Assembly: GCA_014382375.1 (NCBI GenBank)
Contig: JACNJU010000078.1
Coordinates: 1 to 50,991 of the forward strand
DNA length: 50,991 nucleotides
DNA from: Rhodospirillaceae bacterium
GTDB taxonomy: Bacteria; Pseudomonadota; Alphaproteobacteria; Rhodospirillales; JABHCV01
Direction: 5' to 3'
Shown here in pieces: positions 18,475 to 26,975 of the stretch (its first letter is position 1; the number at the start of each line of letters is the position of its first letter). The notes under the pieces are model-generated. The model saw only the letters and a program-made list of their open reading frames with translations. It did not search any database and was not told where the DNA came from. The translations under genes and the position numbers were made by a program.

Positions 18475-19815
18475 ATGGGCGAAGGCAGCCTGGAAGCACC
18501 GACACGTTACGCTATTGACTGGCGCAGTGCGGATTTCACCGACCCTGAAAAGCTTGACGCGGAACTCAGGCGCGCCTTTGACATCTGTCATGGCTGTCGC
18601 CGGTGTTTTAATCTGTGTGACAGTTTTCCCAGGTTGTTCGATCTCGTAGACGATTCAGAAACCGGCGAGCTCGACAGTGTTTCCAGTGCCGATTTCAAAC
18701 CGGTTATTGACGCCTGCACCCTTTGTGACATGTGCTTCATGGTCAAGTGCCCGTACGTGCCGCCCCATGAATTCGATCTCGATTTCCCGCATTTGATGCT
18801 GCGCGCCCGGGCGGCACAGTTCAAAAATAATGACATCCCCAAAATTCAGCAGCGGATTGGCGAGACCGACAAGAACGGCAAGCTCGGCTGTTCGGTTTCA
18901 GGCCTTGCCAATTGGGCCAGCAGTTGCTCCAATAGCCTGACCCGGTCGCTTATGCAATCTGTTACCGGCATCGACAAGAACGCCGCCCTGCCGCGCTTTA
19001 ATAAAGAACCATTGGCCGTGCAGGATCACACCTTCAACGTCAATACTGATGCCCCGGCTTACGGGCACCGCAAGGCGCTTATCTACACGACCTGCACGGG
19101 CCAATATCACAACGATGAGCTGGCTTTGTCGACGGCGCGGGTGCTGGCTAAAAACGGCGTCGAGACTCAGTTGATCTATCCCGGATGTTGCGGGATGCCG
19201 CAACTGGAACACGGTGATATCGCCCGGGTCGCCGAAAATGCCAAAAAAATCGCCGCTGATCTTGGAGCCTGGATCGACAAGGGTTACGACATCGTAAGCC
19301 CGGTCGCGTCGTGCTCATTGATGCTGAAGTTCGAGTGGCCGCTGATCGAGCCTGAGGACGAAAACGTAAAAAAATTATCACAGGCAACCTTTGACGCCAG
19401 TGAATATATGGTGGGAATTTCCACCAGGGAAGGCCTGGCGAGTGGCCTGAAACCGCTTGCCGGGGGGGTTACGCTTCATATCGCCTGCCATGCGCGGGCC
19501 CAGAACATGGGTCGCAAGGGGGCCGAACTGTTAAACCTGATCCCCGATACGAACATCAAGGTGATCGAACGCTGCTCCGGCCACGGCGGATCGTGGGGGA
19601 TTTATAAAGATAATTTTGATGTTGCCCTGAAAATTGGAAAACCGGTCGCCCGCGACACCGCCAAGGAAGCCTCGGCTTACGTGGTTTCGGAATGTCCGCT
19701 GGCCCGTGAACATATATTGCAGGGTGTGGAAAAGCTGGACGCCGACAAGCCGGCAGCGGCCCGCGATCAACTTCAGCATCCGATCCAACTGCTGGCACTT
19801 TCTTACCGGGATTAA
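18475..19815 (+). CDS. GlpC/heterodisulfide-reductase-like Fe-S protein
   Basis: A 446-residue protein. Two 4Fe-4S motifs lie near the N-terminus: Cys38, 41, 44 and 48, then Cys81, 84, 87 and 92. The C-terminal half has CCG-domain features (YPGCCGMPQLEHGD at about 236-250, then HIACHARAQNMG and ERCSGHGGSWG), as in GlpC and the HdrB-like subunits of membrane-linked dehydrogenases. It probably passes electrons; no flavin or transmembrane segment is visible. AGGAG precedes the ATG. Proteins like this are often encoded next to rubrerythrin and DUF3501 genes, as here, so it may be the electron donor of the rubrerythrin; that is inference. Confidence 0.85.
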   Translation: MGEGSLEAPTRYAIDWRSADFTDPEKLDAELRRAFDICHGCRRCFNLCDSFPRLFDLVDDSETGELDSVSSADFKPVIDACTLCDMCFMVKCPYVPPHEFDLDFPHLMLRARAAQFKNNDIPKIQQRIGETDKNGKLGCSVSGLANWASSCSNSLTRSLMQSVTGIDKNAALPRFNKEPLAVQDHTFNVNTDAPAYGHRKALIYTTCTGQYHNDELALSTARVLAKNGVETQLIYPGCCGMPQLEHGDIARVAENAKKIAADLGAWIDKGYDIVSPVASCSLMLKFEWPLIEPEDENVKKLSQATFDASEYMVGISTREGLASGLKPLAGGVTLHIACHARAQNMGRKGAELLNLIPDTNIKVIERCSGHGGSWGIYKDNFDVALKIGKPVARDTAKEASAYVVSECPLAREHILQGVEKLDADKPAAARDQLQHPIQLLALSYRD

Positions 19816-19821
19816 TTGACA

Positions 19822-20406
19822 ATGGCCAAAATACTAAGCCGCGACGATATTATGGATATGGACGCTTACACCATGGAACGCGCAGGGCGGCGCAGCGCCA
19901 TCACGGCACTGAAAAAAAATCGCCGTATCGGCGTCGGCCCGGACGCCACATGTTATTTTGAAAGCTACGACACCATGTGGCATCAAATTCATGAAATGCT
20001 GTACATCGAAAAAGGCGGCGAGGCGCAGATAGAAGACGAACTCAGCGCCTACGCACCGATGGTACCGAACGGTCGCGAGCTTGTCGTCACCCTGATGTTT
20101 GAAGTCGATGACCCGGACCGCCGTGCGACCTTGCTGAACGGGCTTGGCGGGGTCGAGGAAACGGTCAGCATTGAGGTTGGCGGGGACGTCATCAAGGGCG
20201 TCGCCGAAGACGACATCGACCGCACCACTGCTGATGGCAAGGCCTCGGCCATCCAGTTCCTGCATTTTCCCTTTACCGACGAGCAGGTGGCAGGGTTCAA
20301 AAATCCCGAAAACCGCGTCGTCATCGTCATCGATCACGAAAAATATGGTCATATGGCGGTCATGCCAACGGCCATGCGCGAGGCGCTGGCGCAGGATTTC
20401 GATTAG
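19822..20406 (+). CDS. DUF3501 family protein
   Basis: A 194-residue soluble protein of unknown function that I recognise as DUF3501 (RDDIMDMDAYTMERAGRR at the start, later FESYDTMWHQIHEMLYIE). There is no signal peptide, membrane segment or cysteine-rich motif. I prefer ATG 19822 over a TTG at 19816. It starts six bases after the Fe-S gene and is surely cotranscribed. Its constant partnership with rubrerythrin and the GlpC-like protein points to the same pathway, perhaps peroxide or iron handling. The conserved His/Glu/Tyr stretch could bind metal or haem, but I cannot show that. Confidence 0.85.
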   Translation: MAKILSRDDIMDMDAYTMERAGRRSAITALKKNRRIGVGPDATCYFESYDTMWHQIHEMLYIEKGGEAQIEDELSAYAPMVPNGRELVVTLMFEVDDPDRRATLLNGLGGVEETVSIEVGGDVIKGVAEDDIDRTTADGKASAIQFLHFPFTDEQVAGFKNPENRVVIVIDHEKYGHMAVMPTAMREALAQDFD

Positions 20407-20409
20407 GTA

Positions 20410-20928
20410 TTACTTCAGCACTTCATCCCGGTAAGCACCCCAGAATTCTACCTTTCTGAGCCAGCCCTTGATGTTGTCCGCCTCGACCCGGCACCAGCCG
20501 CCACCGGTTGGGCATTGCTTCAGGGTGGCGATGGCGCTGGATTCGATCAGCGCTACGGGGGGGCTTTTGGTGTCGGCACTGCTGCGCAGTGAGCGTCGCT
20601 TGCCGGTGATGATCACCGTGCGTTTACCGGACAACATGGACTGATGAACCCAGCCCTGGGTACTCTGCCAGTCCCGAATTTTGCGCCAAGTGCGATATTC
20701 GGCGATAATTTCAACGGGCAGGTCCTGGCGTTGGTAAATCCATTCAACCGGATACTGGACGCCGGGGCCGGTGCGTAGGTTGACCTGATCGGCGCGCAAG
20801 CTAACGAAGCGAGGTAGCGGCAGACCGGTTTCTTCGGCGATGGCCTGTCCGGAAAGGCTAAAAATTCCGGATAAAACGATCAGGGAAAGGCCAAAAGCGC
20901 GCAAAAAGGAGATTAATTTGAATGTCAT
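20410..20928 (-). CDS. Secreted protein with bacterial SH3-type domains
   Basis: A 172-residue protein with an N-terminal signal peptide (hydrophobic core about residues 8-27, likely cleavage after AIA near residue 31). The mature part has two SH3-like segments, about 40-105 (ADQVNLRTGPGVQYPVEW, GWVHQSMLSG) and about 108-165 (GWLRKVEFWG). Such SH3b proteins usually bind peptidoglycan or act as envelope adaptors; this type is common and uncharacterised in alphaproteobacteria. It converges on the DUF3501 gene with three bases between stops, and is divergent from the dehydrogenase gene downstream. Confidence 0.85.
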   Translation of the reverse strand: MTFKLISFLRAFGLSLIVLSGIFSLSGQAIAEETGLPLPRFVSLRADQVNLRTGPGVQYPVEWIYQRQDLPVEIIAEYRTWRKIRDWQSTQGWVHQSMLSGKRTVIITGKRRSLRSSADTKSPPVALIESSAIATLKQCPTGGGWCRVEADNIKGWLRKVEFWGAYRDEVLK

Positions 20929-21045
20929 AGGAGCATTAGTAGGCGTCCTTGCGGGTTGCGGTCAAGAGGCGGGATCGTGATACCGGTTGCAGGGGTCAGG
21001 GGTTGCCGGGTAAGTTCATAAAATAAGATCGAGAGAGGATATTCC

Positions 21046-22032
21046 ATGCCACCAAAAAAACCGGTCGTTGTCGTTACCCGCAAACTTCCAGATAGCATTG
21101 AAACACGCATGATGGAGCTGTTCGACGTTCATCTTAATCTGGATGACACGCCGATGGCCAAGGCTGATCTGATTGAGGCGGTCAAGAAGGCCGACGTCCT
21201 GGTTCCCACCGTTACGGATCGGATTGATGCAAAAATTTTGTCTCACGCCGGGGATAATCTGCGCCTGATCGCCAACTACGGCACCGGCGTTGATCATATT
21301 GATCTGGCCAGCACCCGTCAGCGTGGCATTACCGTCACCAACACCCCTGACGTTCTGACCGAAGACACCGCCGACATGACCATGGCCCTTATGCTGGCTG
21401 TGCCAAGGCGACTGGCTGAAGGGGCGCGGGCGCTGCATTCGGGGGACTGGCAGGGTTGGTCGCCGACATGGATGCTAGGCCACAGAATTTATGGGAAAAG
21501 GCTGGGTATCATCGGTATGGGCCGGATTGGCAGCGCCGTCGCCAGGCGGGCCAGGGGCTTTGGCCTTTCAGTGCATTACCACAACCGGCGCCGTGTCCAT
21601 ACGGAGGTAGAAGAAAGCCTGGAGGCCACCTACTGGGAAAGCCTCGACCAGATGCTGGCCCGGGTCGATATTGTTTCGGTCAATTGCCCCCATACCCCGG
21701 CGACATTTCATTTACTGTCAGCCCGGCGTTTAAAGTTGATGCAACCCCACGCCTACATCGTCAACACCTCGCGCGGCGAGGTCATTGACGAAAACGCCCT
21801 GACCCGCATGCTCATTGCCGGGGATATTGCCGGGGCCGGCCTTGACGTGTTCGAGCATGAACCGGCGGTCAATCCGAAACTGCTTAAGCTCGACAATGTT
21901 CTGTTGTTGCCGCACATGGGCTCTGCCACCATCGAAGGGCGTATCGACATGGGCGAGAAAGTGCTTGTTAATATCAAGACCTTTGCCGATGGCCACAAGC
22001 CGCCGGATCGGGTTTTAGGCGACGCCTTTTAG
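21046..22032 (+). CDS. D-2-hydroxyacid dehydrogenase (glyoxylate/hydroxypyruvate reductase-like)
   Basis: A 328-residue NAD(P)-dependent enzyme. The Rossmann loop GIIGMGRIGSAVA, the catalytic Arg in NTSRGEVID, the Glu in DVFEHEP and the His in LPHMGSAT are all present. It is close in layout to GyaR-type glyoxylate reductases, which reduce glyoxylate or hydroxypyruvate, but the exact substrate cannot be read from sequence. AGAGAGGA precedes the ATG at normal spacing. It is followed after eight bases by a GNAT gene, likely in the same transcript. Confidence 0.9.
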   Translation: MPPKKPVVVVTRKLPDSIETRMMELFDVHLNLDDTPMAKADLIEAVKKADVLVPTVTDRIDAKILSHAGDNLRLIANYGTGVDHIDLASTRQRGITVTNTPDVLTEDTADMTMALMLAVPRRLAEGARALHSGDWQGWSPTWMLGHRIYGKRLGIIGMGRIGSAVARRARGFGLSVHYHNRRRVHTEVEESLEATYWESLDQMLARVDIVSVNCPHTPATFHLLSARRLKLMQPHAYIVNTSRGEVIDENALTRMLIAGDIAGAGLDVFEHEPAVNPKLLKLDNVLLLPHMGSATIEGRIDMGEKVLVNIKTFADGHKPPDRVLGDAF

Positions 22033-22040
22033 CAGACTAT

Positions 22041-22508
22041 ATGGAACCCGCTAATCTCACTTTCAGACAGGCTGTCGAGGAAGATCTGCCGGCAATTGTC
22101 GCCTTGCTTGCCGATGATGAGATGGGCCAGCAACGCGAAGACCCAAGCTTGCCATTGGCAGCGCCGTATTTGAAAGTCTTTGAGACGATCAAATCAGACC
22201 CCAACCAGAATCTCATCGTTGCCACCAATGAAGAAGGGGCCGTGATCGGTACGTTACAGCTTTTTTTTCTGGCAGGGTTCGCGCGCCTGGGTTCTTGGCG
22301 CGGCGAGATTGAGGCGGTCCGAATTGCCAAACAGCACCGTGGTTCAGGACTTGGCAAGCAGATGATTGAGTGGGCAATATCCCAATGCCGGGAGCGAGAC
22401 TGCAAGCTCGTCCAGTTGACCATGGACAAGAACCGAACGAACACCCGCCATTTTTATGAAAAGCTTGGTTTTGAAGCCAGCCATGAAGGTTTCAAGCTAA
22501 AACTTTAG
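22041..22508 (+). CDS. GNAT family N-acetyltransferase
   Basis: A 155-residue acetyltransferase. The acetyl-CoA pyrophosphate loop is QHRGSGLGKQM, preceded by the beta-strand EAVRIAK, and the C-terminal HFYEKLGFEASHEGF is typical of the fold. Substrate unknown. It appears to be translationally close to the upstream dehydrogenase. Its stop overlaps that of the convergent dsrE-like gene by four bases, so there is no room for a terminator between the two. Confidence 0.9.
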   Translation: MEPANLTFRQAVEEDLPAIVALLADDEMGQQREDPSLPLAAPYLKVFETIKSDPNQNLIVATNEEGAVIGTLQLFFLAGFARLGSWRGEIEAVRIAKQHRGSGLGKQMIEWAISQCRERDCKLVQLTMDKNRTNTRHFYEKLGFEASHEGFKLKL

Positions 22509-22948
22509 ATAAAAACCATTTGGCCGCGGGCTTTTGCATCGCTCAGGAATGTGACCATGCCACCGGTTTGAATGGGGATGTCCTGGCGCAGAATGGCACC
22601 TTCCAAATCCATCGCCCTTAGTCCCATGTCACAGACCATGAATTTGACGCCAAGGCTCGTGCAGGCCTGTAGCAGATCCTCGAAATCGGCGACGGTGCGT
22701 TTCTTGAACCCATCGTCAACGTCACCCGCTGTTTCGCCCTCACTGCCAATTTCACCGGCCGGAAGGCTGCGCCATGATGGTTCGGCAAGAAGCGCGCGAC
22801 TGGCCCCCATGGTGAAGAAAAGCGTCGCCGGGATATCGATGGCGGCTGCCGCACTGGCCATCACCAGGGCGTAGTGGATTTTATCGAACTCACCGGAAAA
22901 AACGACGATCGACAGTTTATCCGGGCTCTCCCTGGTGTCCGTGGTCAT
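22505..22948 (-). CDS. DsrE/DsrF-like family protein
   Basis: A 147-residue protein of the DsrE/F/H-like superfamily (LSIVVFSGEFDKIHYALVMASAAAA at the N-terminus; LGVKFMVCDMGLRAM and FLSDAKARGQMVFI at the C-terminus). Relatives carry sulfur on a conserved Cys or act as peroxiredoxin-like partners; the candidate is the Cys in MVCDMG, and one more sits in LLQACTSLG. It is the last gene of the minus-strand run and overlaps the moeB stop by ATGA, which points to a shared sulfur-related job. A specific partner cannot be named. Confidence 0.82.
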   Translation of the reverse strand: MTTDTRESPDKLSIVVFSGEFDKIHYALVMASAAAAIDIPATLFFTMGASRALLAEPSWRSLPAGEIGSEGETAGDVDDGFKKRTVADFEDLLQACTSLGVKFMVCDMGLRAMDLEGAILRQDIPIQTGGMVTFLSDAKARGQMVFI

Positions 22949-23751
22949 GACCCGTGGCCCGACAAATCAATAATGCTTGGGTTTTCGCCACAAAGTGGAC
23001 AACCGGGATCGGCCTTGACGCTGATTTTCCTGAACTCCGAAGACAGGCCCTCATAAATCATCAGGCTGCCTGCCAGGCTGTCGCCGATGCCCAGAAGCTC
23101 CTTGATAATTTCAGTTGCCTGCAGGGAGCCGATGGTGCCGCATAATGCGCCAAGCACCCCGGCTTCGGCGCAGCTGGGAATTTGTCCAGGCGGCGGGGCC
23201 TCGGGGAACAGGCAGCGGTAACAGGGAAGAGCATTTCCATGGTCGTCTTTTTGGTGCGGCTTGAAGGTATAAACCTGACCATCGAAACGCAGGATGGCGG
23301 CCGATACCAGGGTTTTTTGTGTAAAGTAACAGGCATCGTTAACAAGGAAACGGGTAGGAAAATTGTCGCTGCCGTCGGCGACCAGATCATAGTCGCCAAT
23401 CAGGTCCAGGGCGTTATCAACGGTGATGCGCTCGTTGAGTGCGACGATGTTGACCTCTGGATTGATCGCGGCGATTGTTTTTTTGGCGCTTTCAACCTTG
23501 GCCATCCCGACACTGTCTGTTGAGTGAACGATTTGCCGCTGCAAATTGGACAGGTCGACCCGGTCATCGTCGATGACGCCAATGGTGCCTACCCCGGCGG
23601 CGGCCAGGTACAACAATACCGGTGAACCCAGGCCCCCGGCGCCGACAACAAGGACTTTTGCCTGCAGGAGTTTGGATTGGCCGGTGCCGCCCACATGATC
23701 AAGCAGAATGTGGCGGGCGTAGCGCTGAATTTGTTGTTCGTTAAAGTTCAA
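22945..23751 (-). CDS. moeB: MoeB/ThiF-type adenylyltransferase (E1-like)
   Basis: A 268-residue E1-like enzyme that adenylates the C-terminal Gly of a small sulfur-carrier protein, in MoeB the MoaD subunit of molybdopterin synthase. The nucleotide-binding loop GAGGLGSPVLLYLAAAGVG, the DLSNLQRQIVH segment and two zinc Cys pairs (CYRC and CPLC) are intact. There is no C-terminal rhodanese domain. No MoaD- or ThiS-like carrier is visible nearby, so the carrier served (molybdopterin, thiamine or cysteine synthesis) is open. It sits 22 bp after cysK in the same run. Confidence 0.88.
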   Translation of the reverse strand: MNFNEQQIQRYARHILLDHVGGTGQSKLLQAKVLVVGAGGLGSPVLLYLAAAGVGTIGVIDDDRVDLSNLQRQIVHSTDSVGMAKVESAKKTIAAINPEVNIVALNERITVDNALDLIGDYDLVADGSDNFPTRFLVNDACYFTQKTLVSAAILRFDGQVYTFKPHQKDDHGNALPCYRCLFPEAPPPGQIPSCAEAGVLGALCGTIGSLQATEIIKELLGIGDSLAGSLMIYEGLSSEFRKISVKADPGCPLCGENPSIIDLSGHGS

Positions 23752-23773
23752 AGGGGGGCGCCTTCACTGATGG

Positions 23774-24757
23774 TTATTCCTGACCAAGACCGTCAAACAG
23801 GGCCGTCGACAAGTAACGTTCAGCGAATGAGGGCAGGACAACGACGATCATCTTGCCTTCCATTTCCGGCCGTGCACCAATTTCAAGGGCGGCCGCCAGC
23901 ACGGCCCCAGATGAGATGCCAACGGGAAGGCCCTCGCTGCGGGCGACAAGCCGGGCCGTTGCCATGGATGTTTCATTGCCGATTTTGATAACTTCGTCGA
24001 TCATTTCCCGGTTCAGGTTGGACGGTATGAATCCGGGGCCAATGCCTTGAATCTTATGGGGACCGGGAACGCCGCCGGATAACACCGCGCTGTCTTCGGG
24101 TTCGACGGCGACGACTCTAATAGCAGGATTGCGCACCTTCAGGACCTCGGCGATGCCGGTCAGGGTGCCGCCGGTGCCGACCCCGCAGATCACCATATCG
24201 ACCTTGCCGCCGCTGTCCTTCCAGATTTCTTCGGCGGTGGTATTGCGGTGGATTTCCGGATTGGCAGGATTGTCAAACTGCTGCAGCATAATGGCGCCGG
24301 GAATGTCACGGATTAGCTGTTCGGCCCGCTCGATAGCGCCCTGCATGCCCTTGCCGGCAGGGGTCAAATCGACTTCCGCACCAAGCAAATAGAGCATCTT
24401 GCGGCGTTCAACGGACATGCTGTCGGGCATGGTCAGGATCAAACGATAGCCCTTGGCGGCGCAGACAAAAGCAAGGGCGATACCGGTATTACCTGATGTT
24501 GGCTCGACCAGTACCGCGCCGGGACCAATGCGACCATCGGCTTCGGCGGCGTTAATCATCGCCAGGCCGATGCGATCCTTGACCGAGGCCAGCGGATTAA
24601 AAAATTCGCATTTGCCGACGATTTCAGCCTTGCAGCCGCTACCCGCAGCAAAACGCGACAGGCGAACAAGCGGTGTCGCACCAATGGTATCGGTAAGACT
24701 GTTATAGATGTGCCCCCTAAAGGCGATCTTATCAGGCGTCGGTGTTGGATCGTTCAT
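23774..24757 (-). CDS. cysK: Cysteine synthase A (O-acetylserine sulfhydrylase)
   Basis: A 327-residue PLP enzyme that makes cysteine from O-acetylserine and sulfide. The PLP lysine lies in NPLASVKDR, the phosphate-binding segment [12 protein letters not shown] and the [10 protein letters not shown] loop are intact, and the length is usual. Its direct partner upstream is an Rrf2 regulator, nine bases away, and downstream lie moeB and a dsrE-like gene, a context of sulfur handling. No serine acetyltransferase is encoded in the window. Confidence 0.95.
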   Translation of the reverse strand: MNDPTPTPDKIAFRGHIYNSLTDTIGATPLVRLSRFAAGSGCKAEIVGKCEFFNPLASVKDRIGLAMINAAEADGRIGPGAVLVEPTSGNTGIALAFVCAAKGYRLILTMPDSMSVERRKMLYLLGAEVDLTPAGKGMQGAIERAEQLIRDIPGAIMLQQFDNPANPEIHRNTTAEEIWKDSGGKVDMVICGVGTGGTLTGIAEVLKVRNPAIRVVAVEPEDSAVLSGGVPGPHKIQGIGPGFIPSNLNREMIDEVIKIGNETSMATARLVARSEGLPVGISSGAVLAAALEIGARPEMEGKMIVVVLPSFAERYLSTALFDGLGQE

Positions 24758-24766
24758 GGGGCTGCC

Positions 24767-25222
24767 CTAAATTGAAAAATCAAGGTTTTTGCGGCCTTCG
24801 CTGACGATGTCTGTCTCAGCCGCATTGTCGCACAAATCATCGATGGATACGTTATCCAATTCGTTCATGACGCCTTCTTGCAGGCGTATCCACATGGGCC
24901 TGACAACCTTGACGCCCAGTTCCGAGCCACCGGCGTCGAGGATGGGATCATCGCTGGTTTCAAGATCGCGGACCACCCGGACTATATCGCCGACCGATAT
25001 ACGGCGTCGCTCGCGGGCCAGCCTGTAGCCGCCGCGCGGACCGCGCACGCCGATCAGAATGTTCGAGCGGACCAGTTGCTGCAATGCCTGTTCCAGATAA
25101 CGACGGGGAATTTCCTGACGGCGGGTAATCTCGCGGCTCTGCACCGGCTCACTGGCGGCGTGGTAGGCGATGTCGAGAACCGCCTCAATCGCATAAAGCA
25201 TTTTTTTTGATAGCCGTAACAT
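24767..25222 (-). CDS. Rrf2-family regulator without Fe-S cysteines (CymR-like)
   Basis: A 151-residue winged-helix regulator. The N-terminal [19 protein letters not shown], recognition region and the wing GVRGPRGGYRLAR are typical of Rrf2. The three clustered cysteines that bind the cluster in IscR (around 92-106) are missing; the only Cys is in DDLCDN near the C-terminus. This and the adjacent cysK recall CymR of Bacillus, which senses cysteine status by binding CysK. That parallel is inference. It overlaps dut by one base and is cotranscribed with dut and cysK. Confidence 0.87.
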   Translation of the reverse strand: MLRLSKKMLYAIEAVLDIAYHAASEPVQSREITRRQEIPRRYLEQALQQLVRSNILIGVRGPRGGYRLARERRRISVGDIVRVVRDLETSDDPILDAGGSELGVKVVRPMWIRLQEGVMNELDNVSIDDLCDNAAETDIVSEGRKNLDFSI

Positions 25223-25674
25223 CAGCTCCCCCCCGTAGAACCAAATCCACCCTCTCCGCGGTCGCTTTGCCTCAGGTCGGAAACCTCTTCCCAGGCAGTC
25301 TGGCTGAAGGGCGCTATGACCATCTGGGCGATCCGCATACCCCGTTCAACGATAAATGTTTCGGTTCCATGATTAATCAGGATTACGGCAATTTCGCCGC
25401 GGTAATCGGCGTCAATGGTTCCGGGGCTGTTAAGTACCGTTATCCCATGTTTAAGGGCTAGTCCCGAACGCGGTCTGATTTGCGCCTCGAAGCCAGGCGG
25501 CAGGGCGATGGCGATGCCGGTGCTGACCATACCGCGCTCGCCGGGGCTTAAAGATTGCGGGCCATCGTTTGCGGCAAGCAAGTCCATTCCGGCGCTGTCA
25601 TTGGTCGCATATGCGGGTAAATCAAGGCCATCACAGTTGCGCAGCCGTTTAACCTGAACACTAAGCAGACTCAC
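25222..25674 (-). CDS. dut: dUTP diphosphatase
   Basis: A 150-residue trimeric enzyme hydrolysing dUTP to dUMP. All five family motifs can be followed: [24 protein letters not shown] with the catalytic Asp, the RIAQMV strand and the C-terminal GFGSTG arm. The start overlaps coaBC by four bases (ATGA) and the stop meets the Rrf2 start. The coaBC-dut pair is widely conserved in bacteria. Confidence 0.97.
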   Translation of the reverse strand: MSLLSVQVKRLRNCDGLDLPAYATNDSAGMDLLAANDGPQSLSPGERGMVSTGIAIALPPGFEAQIRPRSGLALKHGITVLNSPGTIDADYRGEIAVILINHGTETFIVERGMRIAQMVIAPFSQTAWEEVSDLRQSDRGEGGFGSTGGS

Positions 25675-26891
25675 GATTGTGCACCTTCCAGGGTGTCGGC
25701 AATGCGCTCGGCAAGTTTATCGGCGACGGCCTGTTTGGACATTTTTGGCCAATCCTCGACGCCCTGATCTGAAATCAGATGAACCGTATTGTCCTGGCCG
25801 CCAAAGGTCCCTTTATCAGCCGAGACATCATTGGCGAGTATCCAGTCACAGCCCTTGGTCAGCCGCTTTTGCGTCGCGTGTTCAATAAGATCATTCGTTT
25901 CGGCAGCGAAACCGACGACGAGGGCTGGCCGTTTGTTGCCAGCTGCAGAAAGCGTGGCAAGGATATCGGGATTGAGGGCAAGCTCCAGCGGAGGCGGCGC
26001 GGAACCGTTTTTCTTTAGTTTGGATGGTGCCGCATCGGCGCTGCGCCAGTCTGAAACGGCGGCGGCGCAGACGGCGATGTCGGCGGGCAGGGCACCCTCA
26101 CAGGCGGCCAGCATCTCGCGGGCGCTTTGCACATGAATGACCGAAACACCGCGTGGTTCAGGCTCGTTGCTGGGTCCCGATACCAGTGTCGTATCCGCAC
26201 CCAACCCGGCCAGGGCGGCGGCGATGGCGTGGCCTTGCTTGCCCGAAGAACGATTGGCGATGTAGCGGACCGGATCGATGGCCTCGAACGTCGGGCCGCT
26301 GGTTACCAGGGCGCGCTTGCCGTCAAGGCGCTTTCCGGATTTAAAAAATTTTTCTATTGTGCCCGCGATGTCTTCGGGTTCGCTCATCCGGCCCAGTCCA
26401 AATTCTCCGCACGCCATTTCGCCTTGTTCGGGGCCGATGATGGTGATGCCCCGGTCACGCAGGGTTTGCAGGTTTTGCCGGGTTGCCGGGTGCTCCCACA
26501 TGCGCACGTTCATGGCCGGGGCAACCATGACCGGTTTGTCGGTGGCGAGCAGGGCTGTGCTTGCCAGATCGTCGGCCAGTCCTGCGGCCATGCGGGCAAG
26601 AATATGGGCGGTGGCCGGGGCGACGACGACCAGGTCGGCACTGCGCGAAAGCTCGATATGGCCCATCTCGCTCTCGTCGGTCAGGGAAAACAGATCCTCA
26701 TAGACTTTCTCACCACTGAGGGCGGCGAGCGACAGGGGGGTCACAAACTGCGCCCCGCCACGGGTCAGAATGCAGCGGGTGGTGATGCCTTTTTTAACTA
26801 AATTCCGGATCAGCTGCGGACACTTGACCGCGGCGATTCCGCCCGAAACGATTAGTAAAACACTATTTTCCACAGTCCTGTGAGCTTTCAA
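25671..26891 (-). CDS. coaBC: Bifunctional phosphopantothenoylcysteine decarboxylase/synthase
   Basis: A 406-residue two-domain enzyme of CoA synthesis. The N-terminal flavin decarboxylase (about 1-190) shows [30 protein letters not shown], the [12 protein letters not shown] loop and the [10 protein letters not shown] segment with its catalytic Cys. The C-terminal CTP-dependent ligase (about 195-400) shows [18 protein letters not shown] and the KLKKN lysines. It consumes cysteine, made by CysK four genes along. It heads the tight run coaBC-dut-rrf2-cysK-moeB-dsrE; an 84-bp gap separates it from ubiB. Confidence 0.96.
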   Translation of the reverse strand: MKAHRTVENSVLLIVSGGIAAVKCPQLIRNLVKKGITTRCILTRGGAQFVTPLSLAALSGEKVYEDLFSLTDESEMGHIELSRSADLVVVAPATAHILARMAAGLADDLASTALLATDKPVMVAPAMNVRMWEHPATRQNLQTLRDRGITIIGPEQGEMACGEFGLGRMSEPEDIAGTIEKFFKSGKRLDGKRALVTSGPTFEAIDPVRYIANRSSGKQGHAIAAALAGLGADTTLVSGPSNEPEPRGVSVIHVQSAREMLAACEGALPADIAVCAAAVSDWRSADAAPSKLKKNGSAPPPLELALNPDILATLSAAGNKRPALVVGFAAETNDLIEHATQKRLTKGCDWILANDVSADKGTFGGQDNTVHLISDQGVEDWPKMSKQAVADKLAERIADTLEGAQS

Positions 26892-26975
26892 AATATTTAA
26901 CGGGAAATTGGTGTGGTTAATGTAAGACTCAACCAGCCGATTGGCAAGAGGCGAATACTTTTACGATGAGCGCCC

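Noticed and set aside
26127-26801. Plus-strand 224-codon frame opposite coaBC
   Set aside because: Shadow frame in GC-rich coding DNA; coaBC on the minus strand has full family motifs.
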